DNA of 27,624 nucleotides from an uncultured Eubacteriales bacterium (GTDB lineage Bacteria > Bacillota > Clostridia > Oscillospirales > UBA644), in contig CAKSQP010000009.1 in assembly GCA_934486965.1 (NCBI GenBank), positions 1 through 27,624 of the forward strand. The letters run 5' to 3'. The position numbers and the translations under genes are program-made. Positions 14,119-20,846 of the stretch are shown here, in pieces (position 1 is the first letter of the stretch; every line of letters begins with the position of its first letter). A model generated the notes under the pieces. It ran no database searches. It had not been told where the DNA came from and worked only from the letters and a program-made list of their open reading frames with translations.

Positions 14119-14688
14119 ATGAAGAAAAAACTGTTCTGCGTAATGCTTGTGTTTATGCTCGTTCTGCTGAGCGGCTGTTCGGATATATATTTCAGTCCCG
14201 CCCGTTTCGTTTTGGACAGTGATTATGCCAAAAGACTGGTGACGAATTTTGCTGAAGAAATCGTCGAAGAGTATGAGTATATATCAACTCCGACAATAGA
14301 ACTTAATATAGGAGACATGAAGTATGCCCGAGATAGTTTTTCCGGAAAGGTTTCAGAAAATTATACTATCAGTGTTGATAGTAATGGGAGTTTGATTCTG
14401 TATAAATATTCAAAATCCCGAAAAGGTAAATATGATCTTTTTAACAGTGAAATTGTCTTGACAGGTCATTATATCTGCGCAAATTATAACGACAAAGCAA
14501 TAGCGTTCTGCGAGGAGACGGAAAACGGCAGATATTATCTTCTCAGTTATGAATTCGAAACGGGAGATGTCAGATATCATGCAGATCTTGAAGAACTGTA
14601 CTCTTTCTTCGATTTGGATAAGAGCAAATGGTTCGTTTGTTGTAAGTTGTATAAAGATATGCTGCAATATGATGATTCTTTTCGTTGA
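14119..14688 (+). CDS. Hypothetical lipoprotein, intact paralog of the 11424 remnant
   Basis: The 189-residue protein has a typical lipoprotein signal: MKKKLFCVMLVFMLVLLSGC, with lipobox LLSGC and the lipidated Cys at residue 20. The mature domain is about 170 residues, acidic, with a central beta-rich part (NYTISVDSNGSLILYKYS; EIVLTGHYICANYNDKAIAF) resembling a small beta-propeller-like or antiparallel sheet surface domain. I cannot assign a family. The ATG follows GAGAGGG (14103-14109). It has its own promoter and a hairpin terminator. A shortened copy with the same promoter lies 2.6 kb upstream, so the family has been duplicated locally, with the TagD-like gene, a hypothetical gene and the broken acetyltransferase between the copies. 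Confidence 0.75.
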   Translation: MKKKLFCVMLVFMLVLLSGCSDIYFSPARFVLDSDYAKRLVTNFAEEIVEEYEYISTPTIELNIGDMKYARDSFSGKVSENYTISVDSNGSLILYKYSKSRKGKYDLFNSEIVLTGHYICANYNDKAIAFCEETENGRYYLLSYEFETGDVRYHADLEELYSFFDLDKSKWFVCCKLYKDMLQYDDSFR

Positions 14689-14704
14689 TAAAAAAATTTT
14701 ACAG

Positions 14705-14742
14705 AATAGAGAAAGAGAGCCTTTTGGCTCTCTTTCTCTATT
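14705..14742. terminator. Perfect 17-bp hairpin between convergent genes
   Basis: AATAGAGAAAGAGAGCC (14705-14721) pairs perfectly with its complement at 14726-14742, with loop TTTT. It lies between the lipoprotein gene (plus) and the 60-residue gene (minus). The plus side has no T-run beyond the stem; the minus side is followed by CTGTAAAATTTTTTT. It probably ends transcription from both sides, by stem strength more than by U-tract. Confidence 0.65.
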
Positions 14743-14759
14743 GAGAATTAAATATTCGC

Positions 14760-14942
14760 TTAACAGTCTCCGTTTTCATTCCCAAAAGGCTGAATTTCTT
14801 TTTCGGGATCATTGCAATTTTTGATATCTTTGCCGTCAATCGTCTCTGCTCTTTCTTTAATAAATTCACAAAGTTCCTTTTCATAAAAAGTTAAAATAAA
14901 TTCGGCGAACCTATCAAGAAATTTTTTTGTTTCTTCCGTCAT
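14760..14942 (-). CDS. Hypothetical 60-residue protein
   Basis: A small gene with a perfect AGGAGG ribosome site (eight bases before ATG 14942-14940), which is the main reason to accept it. The product is predominantly helical at the start (TEETKKFLDRFAEFILTFYE) and ends in a polar, probably unstructured tail (KEIQPFGNENGDC). It has three cysteines but no CxxC motif, no signal peptide and no membrane span. I do not recognise a family. It is convergent with the lipoprotein gene and shares the hairpin at 14705-14742. No clear promoter is visible; a weak TTGCAA-17-TTTATG can be read upstream, otherwise transcription would come from read-through of the operon to its right. Confidence 0.6.
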   Translation of the reverse strand: MTEETKKFLDRFAEFILTFYEKELCEFIKERAETIDGKDIKNCNDPEKEIQPFGNENGDC

Positions 14943-15001
14943 TTTCGTATTCCTCCTATAATTCAGTTCTCAGTATTTATCGAGGGGGCATAAACGCACG
15001 G

Positions 15002-15049
15002 TTATGAGGTTTTGCAATAACAGCAAGAAGACAGGAATCGTATCTTCAC
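15002..15049 (-). CDS. Possible 15-residue Cys-rich peptide or leader ORF
   Basis: A GTG at 15049-15047 lies seven bases after AAAGGAGG on the minus strand, one of the strongest ribosome sites in the window. It opens a 15-codon frame encoding MKIRFLSSCCYCKTS and ends in TAA at 15004-15002. Three of its 15 codons are Cys (TGC TGT .. TGC). It sits between the terminator at 15075-15113 and the 60-residue gene, 60 bases upstream of the latter. It may be a leader peptide, a small secreted peptide, or chance. Only the ribosome site and position support it. Confidence 0.35.
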   Translation of the reverse strand: MKIRFLSSCCYCKTS

Positions 15050-15074
15050 AACTACACCTCCTTTCTAATTTAAC

Positions 15075-15113
15075 AAAACAGGGCTGTAAAACGTTGTTTT
15101 ACAGCCCTGTTTT
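15075..15113 (-). terminator. Terminator of the yifB-murE-trmL operon
   Basis: CAGGGCTGTAAAAC (15079-15092) pairs with GTTTTACAGCCCTG (15096-15109) with loop GTT; the flanking A4 and T4 extend it to about 18 base pairs. It directly follows the stop codon of the kinase-like gene on the minus strand (followed by TTTTGTTAAATT). It would also terminate in the plus direction (T6 after the stem). Confidence 0.8.
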
Positions 15114-16223
15114 TTATTCTTCGGTTTTTTTCTTCCGCCTGTGCGTTTTCATATATACGAGGCTTTTGACATATTCCTCGATATCGTAAATGAGATGTTC
15201 GAAACCGTTGCTTTCCATCGAGTCGAAAATGCCCGCGGGGAGAGTCTGAGAATCGACGGTCGGGAACGAAATGTAGACGGAAAGGCGGCTTTTGTTCTGC
15301 GTTACAAGCAGATTTCCGCCCTCGGATTCGACAAACGAGCGCGCGTCGCGAAGTCCGTAATTATATATCCCGCCTTCTCCGACCGACAGCCCGAAAGGTT
15401 CGGCTTTCGCGTGTTTTCCGACGTTCGCATAAAAGCGGAGAACCGTCATGTTCTCCTTGCGGGACATTTCGAACCTTATCTTCACATTGTAATCCGCGGT
15501 TGCGGAGATAAAGCGGCAGGTCCGCAGAAGCGTTTCGGCAACGCCGCCTTTCGACGCAAAAATTACGGTTGAATCGTCTTTTTCAACGAAATCTTTCGGC
15601 AGGACGAGCGGGGACACCGCCTTTGCAAGATAGGCTATCAGTTCGGAAAGCCTGAAATAGCATTTTCCCGAACCGGAAATGGCGGAAATGCGGCCGACTA
15701 TTTCCGAAAGGCTTGAAGAAATTTCGGAAAGACCAGACACGGTCTTTGAAATATCGGTTATCTGACCGTGGATACGCAACGGGATATCTCCCGTCACCAT
15801 AGACGAAAGCCTGTCGGCGGCGTTTTTGAGAGTATGGGTAAAATTATCGCTCACCGCCTGCGAAAGTTTCAGTTTGTTCTTATTCCCGACAGTCATCACC
15901 GTCAGGTCGTCAAAACCCTCGAACGTTATCTTATAGCAGACCGCGCGACCGTTGTCGAAAACGCCCTCGGCGGTAAAGACGCTGCCGTTCTTTCCCGGAA
16001 GAGCGATAGGCTCTCTGCCGTTATATCTGCGGAAACTTTTAATTCCCGCGTCGGTGAGAAAATCAAGGACAGTCGTTTCCTTGCAGAGTTCTTCCGCAAC
16101 GGCGTACATCTTCGCGTTATAATAAAAAGGACGGAAATTCTTTGTTATAAAAAGAACGGGGCGCGGACTTTTCTCATACGTTCTTTTCAGAGAAGCCGCA
16201 AGAAAACTCCTTTTGCGTTTCAA
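15114..16223 (-). CDS. Degenerate sensor histidine kinase-like protein
   Basis: The 369-residue protein has a PAS-like N-terminal part (RPVLFITKNFRPFYYNAKM, about residues 21-39). A helical segment like a dimerisation/phosphoacceptor domain follows, with a candidate His at residue 130 (SDNFTHTLKNAADRLSSM). The C-terminal region at about 205-321 resembles a HATPase domain: GEGGIYNYGLRDARSFVESE and GGNLLVTQN mirror the G-box and following strands of kinases. The N-box Asn that binds Mg-ATP is not evident (LLRTCRFISATADY stands in its place), so kinase activity is doubtful. There is no membrane span and no response regulator nearby. The start is TTG 16223-16221, seven bases after GAGG; it overlaps the upstream gene by 50 bases. 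It may be a protein-protein regulator, for example of cell-wall functions given its operon with murE. Confidence 0.55.
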   Translation of the reverse strand: MKRKRSFLAASLKRTYEKSPRPVLFITKNFRPFYYNAKMYAVAEELCKETTVLDFLTDAGIKSFRRYNGREPIALPGKNGSVFTAEGVFDNGRAVCYKITFEGFDDLTVMTVGNKNKLKLSQAVSDNFTHTLKNAADRLSSMVTGDIPLRIHGQITDISKTVSGLSEISSSLSEIVGRISAISGSGKCYFRLSELIAYLAKAVSPLVLPKDFVEKDDSTVIFASKGGVAETLLRTCRFISATADYNVKIRFEMSRKENMTVLRFYANVGKHAKAEPFGLSVGEGGIYNYGLRDARSFVESEGGNLLVTQNKSRLSVYISFPTVDSQTLPAGIFDSMESNGFEHLIYDIEEYVKSLVYMKTHRRKKKTEE

Positions 16224-17187
16224 CGGTATACCTCATTTCTGTTTTTTCGTTTTCATCTTTTTCCGGTTTTTTAACATAGAAATAAAATGTCTGAACAGCG
16301 GAAACAAAAATAAGCATAATTATTATCGAATTTTTGAAAAGAGCGGAAAATCCCTCTTTTTTCGAAAAAGCGTTTTCGGGTTTTTCCCCGAAAGAAAAGC
16401 CCTTTGCGGCAATGAAAAGAATGAGCCCGACAAGAGCGACCGTCCCGCCGATAACGGAAACGGCAATTCCCGCTTTCTCAAAGGAAAAGACTTTTGCCGC
16501 CGCCGACGCAAAGCGGAAAACAAACGAAACGGCGAAAACCGCAAGCGAAGAATTCGTTTTTATAAAAAGCGCCGAAAGGATTATCGCGGAAGCGACCGTC
16601 ATGATAAGCGACGACCATTCGGGGAAAAGCAGAATATTGAGAATTGCGACCGCCGCAACGGAAAAGGCGTAAGAAGAGTTTTTAACGCTTCCGAGAGCGA
16701 CCGTCCTGAGCGAAAACTCGGTCGCCGCCGCCGAAACAAGGGGCAGGACGATAAGGAAAACGGCTTTTGAAAAAACGTCGTCGGTCGCCGCGGGATACGG
16801 TTCGCTGAAAATAAAACCGTCGGATACCATAAAGGAAAAAAGTTTTTCGAGAGGACAGAACAGTGCGACGGAAAGTCCGCCGAGGAAAAGTATTGCCGCA
16901 ACGGTCAAAACCGTGTTTTTTTCGCCTTTTTCAAAAAAGTTTTTTATGCCGATACCGTGGATTTTTCCGTAGATAAAAAACGGAACGAAAAGGGAAACGG
17001 CGTTCGCGAGAATTTCAATAAATACTTTCAGAGCGGACGGCAGAGTTGACGCGTTAAGGTTCTGTATCGGGTAGTAAAAAAGCAGACGCAGAACGAAAAC
17101 AAAGCCCGCAACGATAAAAAGCGTCGTATAAACGCTCTTTATTTTTTCCTGTCTTTTTTCTTCCTCAAATGTCATTATCTTCTTCAT
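16174..17187 (-). CDS. CPBP-like polytopic membrane protein, protease motifs degenerate
   Basis: The 337-residue protein has about eight membrane segments and a cytoplasmic N-terminus rich in K/E (TFEEEKRQEKIKSVYTT). The region ATEFSLRTVALGSVKNSSYA, followed by hydrophobic helices, resembles the CPBP (CAAX protease/bacteriocin-processing) domain. However, EExxxR appears as TEFSLR, the FxxxH position reads Asn (VAILNILLF), and the last His/Asn motif is missing. It is thus probably not an active protease, or only distantly related. ATG 17187 is chosen because GAGGA precedes it at eight bases and overlaps the trmL stop; an upstream extension would run into trmL. It lies between trmL and the kinase-like gene, whose start lies inside its 3' end. 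Confidence 0.55.
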   Translation of the reverse strand: MKKIMTFEEEKRQEKIKSVYTTLFIVAGFVFVLRLLFYYPIQNLNASTLPSALKVFIEILANAVSLFVPFFIYGKIHGIGIKNFFEKGEKNTVLTVAAILFLGGLSVALFCPLEKLFSFMVSDGFIFSEPYPAATDDVFSKAVFLIVLPLVSAAATEFSLRTVALGSVKNSSYAFSVAAVAILNILLFPEWSSLIMTVASAIILSALFIKTNSSLAVFAVSFVFRFASAAAKVFSFEKAGIAVSVIGGTVALVGLILFIAAKGFSFGEKPENAFSKKEGFSALFKNSIIIMLIFVSAVQTFYFYVKKPEKDENEKTEMRYTVETQKEFSCGFSEKNV

Positions 17188-17197
17188 TTTTTGTTCC

Positions 17198-17689
17198 TCA
17201 GAATTTTGTGAGATGTCCCTCGTTTGAAAGTCCGTCAAAACCGCTTTGGCGCAATGCCTCGTAAAGGACGACCGCAACGGAATTCGACAGATTAAGGCTT
17301 CGCTGGTTCGGCATCATCGGAATTCTCACGCATTTTTCGTAGTTGTCGTGCAAAAGTTCTTCGGGAAGCCCCTTTGTTTCCTTTCCGAAAAGAATGAAAA
17401 CGCCGTCGGGATATTCCGCCTCGGTATGGTTTTTTGCCGCCTTGGTCGACGCAAAGACCATCGGTTTTCCCTTTGCGAATTCGAGAAAATCGGCAAGGCT
17501 TTCATGAATTTGCAAGTTAAGGTCTTTCCAATAGTCGAGCCCCGCGCGGCGGACGTGTTTTTCGTCGACCGAAAAGCCCATCGGTTTTACAAGATGAAGC
17601 TTCGCGCCCGTACAGACGCAGGTCCTTGAAATATTGCCGGTGTTCTGCGGAATTTCCGGCTCCACAAGCACAATATTTATCTCTTTCAT
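17198..17689 (-). CDS. trmL: tRNA (cytidine/uridine(34)-2'-O)-methyltransferase
   Basis: The 163-residue protein has the length and motifs of TrmL, a minimal SPOUT methyltransferase that 2'-O-methylates the wobble nucleotide of certain leucine tRNAs. Visible are INIVLVEPEIPQNTGNISRT (residues 4-23), LHLVKPMGF (31-39), ILFGKETKGLPEELL (about 98-112), and the C-terminal trefoil-knot motif MMPNQRSLNLSNSVAVVLYE (about 125-144) that binds S-adenosylmethionine. The start ATG overlaps the murE stop (ATGA), so it is translationally coupled to murE. It acts in the cytoplasm, with no obvious functional link to the neighbours. Confidence 0.93.
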   Translation of the reverse strand: MKEINIVLVEPEIPQNTGNISRTCVCTGAKLHLVKPMGFSVDEKHVRRAGLDYWKDLNLQIHESLADFLEFAKGKPMVFASTKAAKNHTEAEYPDGVFILFGKETKGLPEELLHDNYEKCVRIPMMPNQRSLNLSNSVAVVLYEALRQSGFDGLSNEGHLTKF

Positions 17690-19128
17690 TTTTCTTCGAG
17701 CGCCTCTTTTGCGGTGTCCATATCGCCTTTATAGTATACGGTCGAGTCGCCGACTATCTGGGTGTGTTCGTGGCCCTTGCCCGCAAGGAAAACGACGTCT
17801 CCCTTGCCCGCTTTTTCGACGGCGAACCGTACGGCTTTTTCCCTGTCGGTGATTTTCGTGTAATCGACATTCGTCTTTTTAAGGTTGTTTTCGACTTCCG
17901 AAAGAATTTCTTCGGGGTCTTCTCTTGCGGGGTCGTCGGAAGTTAAAATTACGAAATCCGCCTTTTTGCCCGCAATTTCGGGAAGTTCGGTCCTGCGGTC
18001 GTAGGCTTTGTTTCCCTGACAGCCGAAAAGACATATTTTTTTGCTTTCGGGATAGAATTTATCGACGTAATCGAAGACCGCCGAAAAGGAAAGGGCGTTG
18101 TGGGCGTAATCGACTATTACCGTTTTGCCGTCCTTTTCGATTATCTCCATTCTGCCGTCGACTTCGGTCTTTGCAAGCCCTCTTTTTATCGCGTCGGTGT
18201 CGACCCCCGAAAGGGTCGCCGAAACGATCGCCGCAAGGGCGTTATAAATGTTGAAACGCCCTGCCATTTTTATCGAATATTCTTCGGCGCCGACTTTGAA
18301 AGTCGCTCCCCTTTTTGTGAGAACGATGTCGGTCGCCCTGAAGTCGGCGGGTTTTTCAATGCCGAAAGTGTAAAGTTTTTCGCAGGTCGCGGCGGCGATA
18401 ACCTCTTCTGCATATTTATCGTCGGTGTTGACAATTCCGTTTTTGCAGAGGGTCAGCATACGCAGTTTTGCCGCCTTGTATTCTTCGAAACTGTGGTGTT
18501 CCGTCGGGCTCATGTGGTCGGGGGAAAGATTTAAGTATATTCCGTTGAAAAACGGGACGTATTCGACGCGGTTATATTGCAGAGCCTGCGAAGAAACTTC
18601 CATAACAGCCGCTTTGACTCCCTGAACCGAAAACGCATTGAAAATTTCGTAAAGAGGCAGGGCTTCGGGGGTCGTCCCCGTCTTCTCGACAGGCTTTCCG
18701 CCGCAGGTCGCCCCGTTCGTCGATATCATTCCCACTTTGTCTTTGCCGAAATATTCGTCGAAGATGTTTTTGAGCATATACGCGACGGTCGTCTTGCCTT
18801 TCGTTCCCGTAACGCCCGTCAGAAGAAAGCGTTTTGCGGGGTTGCCGTAAAAAGCCTTTGCCAGAAGCGGCATCGCGAGCCTTACGTCTGAAACGATAAC
18901 GTGCGGCAGGGTCTTTGAATATTCCTTTTCCGCGATATAGCCGCAAATTCCGTCTTTTACAGCGGCGGTGAAATATTCTTCTCTGAAATTTGCGCCCTTG
19001 ACGAAAAACAGGGTGTCTTTGCCTGCCTGCCGCGAGTCGCAGGTGATCTTCTCAAAATCGCAGTCCCCCGAAAAAGAGACCGCAAGATTTTCTTTTTTCA
19101 AAATTTCAACAGTTTCGGATAGTTTCAT
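17686..19128 (-). CDS. murE: MurE-type UDP-MurNAc-tripeptide synthetase
   Basis: The 480-residue Mur ligase adds the third amino acid of the peptidoglycan stem to UDP-MurNAc-L-Ala-D-Glu with ATP. It has the N-terminal UDP-binding domain (ITCDSRQAGKDTLFF, about residues 28-42), the P-loop GVTGTKGKTT (105-114), the central VMEVSSQALQYNRVEYVPFF (about 175-194), IVDYAHN (338-344), and the C-terminal substrate domain with TSDDPAREDPEEI (396-408) and GKGHE near the end. The specificity motif is DDPA (398-401), where diaminopimelate enzymes have DNPR. Loss of the Arg that contacts the carboxylate of diaminopimelate suggests L-lysine or another amino acid. It is second in the operon, four bases after yifB. 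Confidence 0.9.
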   Translation of the reverse strand: MKLSETVEILKKENLAVSFSGDCDFEKITCDSRQAGKDTLFFVKGANFREEYFTAAVKDGICGYIAEKEYSKTLPHVIVSDVRLAMPLLAKAFYGNPAKRFLLTGVTGTKGKTTVAYMLKNIFDEYFGKDKVGMISTNGATCGGKPVEKTGTTPEALPLYEIFNAFSVQGVKAAVMEVSSQALQYNRVEYVPFFNGIYLNLSPDHMSPTEHHSFEEYKAAKLRMLTLCKNGIVNTDDKYAEEVIAAATCEKLYTFGIEKPADFRATDIVLTKRGATFKVGAEEYSIKMAGRFNIYNALAAIVSATLSGVDTDAIKRGLAKTEVDGRMEIIEKDGKTVIVDYAHNALSFSAVFDYVDKFYPESKKICLFGCQGNKAYDRRTELPEIAGKKADFVILTSDDPAREDPEEILSEVENNLKKTNVDYTKITDREKAVRFAVEKAGKGDVVFLAGKGHEHTQIVGDSTVYYKGDMDTAKEALEEK

Positions 19129-19132
19129 TTTT

Positions 19133-20668
19133 TTACCTGTTCCAGTATTTTTTGTCGAGGCTTCTGAAAAATACCGCCTCGGCGATATGTTTTTTCTTTA
19201 TTTCGCGACTGCCCTCAAGGTCGGCTATCGTCCGCGAAACTTTTATTATCTTGTCGTAGGCTCTCATCGAAAGAGAGAGTTTGACGAACATCTGCTGTAA
19301 AAATTCGGAAGCGCCTTTTTCGGTCTCACACTCCCTTATCATTGTCGGAGTCATTCCCGAATTGCTCGTTATGTTCGTCCCCGCAAAGCGTTCGACCTGC
19401 ATTTTTCTTGCGGCGTCGACTCTCTGTTTTATCTCAGCCGAACTTTCGGCGGGAGCCGCCGTTTTTATGTCTTCGAGCCTTACGGGCGGCAGTTCGACCT
19501 GCAAGTCTATTCTGTCGAGAAGAGGTCCCGAAATTCGGTTTATATAGCGCGAGACCGCCGCGGGCGTACAACTGCATTTCAACGTCGGGTGTCCGAAATT
19601 TCCGCACGGACACGGGTTCATCGCGCAGACGAGCATAAAGTTTGCGGGGTATGTCAGCGTTTTTCTTACTCTGCTTATCGTGACGTTTCCGTCCTCCATC
19701 GGCTGCCGTAGCGTTTCAAGGAGTTTTACGGGAAATTCGGGCAGTTCGTCGAGGAAAAGCACTCCGTTATGGGCAAGGGAAATGGTTCCCGGACCGGGTA
19801 CGGTGCCGCCGCCGATAAGTCCTGCGGTCGAAATTCCCTGATTTGCTTTTATAAAGGGTCGGGTCGAAACGAGCGGGTGTTCAGGCGTGAGTTTCCCCGC
19901 GACCGAATATATCTTGCTGCTTTCGAGCATTTCGTCAAACGTCATGTCGGGAAGAATTGTCGGAAGTCTTTTCGCGAGCATACTTTTTCCCGTTCCCGGA
20001 GGTCCGATAAAAAGCAGGTTATGGTTTCCCGCCGCGGCAATTTCACAGGCGCGCCTTGCCGACTGCTGACCGATGACCTCCGAAAAATCGCCGTAGACGT
20101 TTTCCCTTTCCGAAAGAATTCTGTCGAGCCGACATTCTTCGGGCGAAAGAAGAGCCTGTCCCTTAAGATGCGCAACGAGCGACGAAAGAGTTTTTACGCC
20201 GTAGACTTTTATTCCCTCAATTACAGACCCCTCCGCGGCGTTCTTTTCGGGGACGTAAATTTCTTCAAAGCCGAGCGTTTTCGCGGTGATTACCGACGCT
20301 AAAACTCCGCTTATTCCCCTGACTTCGCCCGAAAGCGAAATTTCGCCGATAAACGCCTGTTTTTCGGACGGTTCGGAAATTTTGCCGGCGGACGCGAGAA
20401 TTCCGAGAAGCATCGGCAGGTCGTAAGCCGACCCCTCTTTTCTTATGTGCGCGGGAGCGAGGTTTTGCGTAACGGTACATTCGGGGAGCGGAAAACCGCT
20501 GTTTGCAAGGGCTATCCTTATCCTTTCGCGGGATTCTCTCACCGCCGCGTCGGGAAGTCCGACGACCGATAAAAGCGTCCCCTCGAAACTTTTCGAAATT
20601 TCGGTCTCAACGACGACCGCAAAGCCGTCAAGCCCCGTAAGACCGATACTTTTGACCCTGCTTACCAT
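19133..20668 (-). CDS. YifB/ComM-family Mg-chelatase-like AAA+ ATPase
   Basis: The 511-residue protein has an N-terminal Lon-protease-like domain (VEGIKVYGVKT near residue 150-160; AYDLPMLLGILA at 81-92) and a central AAA+ domain. It carries Walker A GPPGTGKS (222-229), Walker B GVLFLDELPEF (302-312), and the conserved four-Cys NPCPCGNFGHPTLKCSC segment near 352-368 found in this family. ComM, the characterised member, is a helicase promoting branch migration during integration of DNA taken up by transformation. Most YifB proteins outside Gammaproteobacteria have no studied role. It is the first gene of the minus-strand operon, with a promoter at 20704-20732. Confidence 0.92.
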   Translation of the reverse strand: MVSRVKSIGLTGLDGFAVVVETEISKSFEGTLLSVVGLPDAAVRESRERIRIALANSGFPLPECTVTQNLAPAHIRKEGSAYDLPMLLGILASAGKISEPSEKQAFIGEISLSGEVRGISGVLASVITAKTLGFEEIYVPEKNAAEGSVIEGIKVYGVKTLSSLVAHLKGQALLSPEECRLDRILSERENVYGDFSEVIGQQSARRACEIAAAGNHNLLFIGPPGTGKSMLAKRLPTILPDMTFDEMLESSKIYSVAGKLTPEHPLVSTRPFIKANQGISTAGLIGGGTVPGPGTISLAHNGVLFLDELPEFPVKLLETLRQPMEDGNVTISRVRKTLTYPANFMLVCAMNPCPCGNFGHPTLKCSCTPAAVSRYINRISGPLLDRIDLQVELPPVRLEDIKTAAPAESSAEIKQRVDAARKMQVERFAGTNITSNSGMTPTMIRECETEKGASEFLQQMFVKLSLSMRAYDKIIKVSRTIADLEGSREIKKKHIAEAVFFRSLDKKYWNR

Positions 20669-20703
20669 TTTTTTTCCCTCCCCTGCATTTTTCCCTTGAA
20701 AGT

Positions 20704-20732
20704 ATTTTACTATAAACAGTTGTAAAATTCAA
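20704..20732 (-). promoter_or_regulatory. Promoter of the yifB-murE-trmL operon
   Basis: On the minus strand TTGAAT (20732-20727), a 17-base spacer and TAAAAT (20709-20704). The start codon at 20668 is about 30 bases downstream of the predicted transcription start. It stands back to back with the secA promoter in the 178-base divergent gap. Confidence 0.6.
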
Positions 20733-20773
20733 TAGATATTCATAAAAAAAATATAGATTTTCCGTAAAAACTA

Positions 20774-20789
20774 TGGTATACTGTATAAT
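20774..20789 (+). promoter_or_regulatory. Extended -10 promoter of secA
   Basis: TGG-TATACT (20774-20782) is an extended -10 element, and a second -10-like TATAAT follows at 20784-20789. No good -35 box lies at the right distance (TAGATT or TCCGTA), so an extended -10 promoter is the likeliest reading. The leader to the secA ATG is about 55 bases and has a weak CCGTC/GACGG hairpin. Confidence 0.5.
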
Positions 20790-20846
20790 AGAAAACTATC
20801 AAATCCGACCGTCGTTTTTTCCGAGACGGAAGAAAGAGGTAAAAAT

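Noticed and set aside
11371..15075. Accessory patch as a prophage or transposon
   Set aside because: No integrase, transposase, terminal inverted repeats or phage genes are visible.
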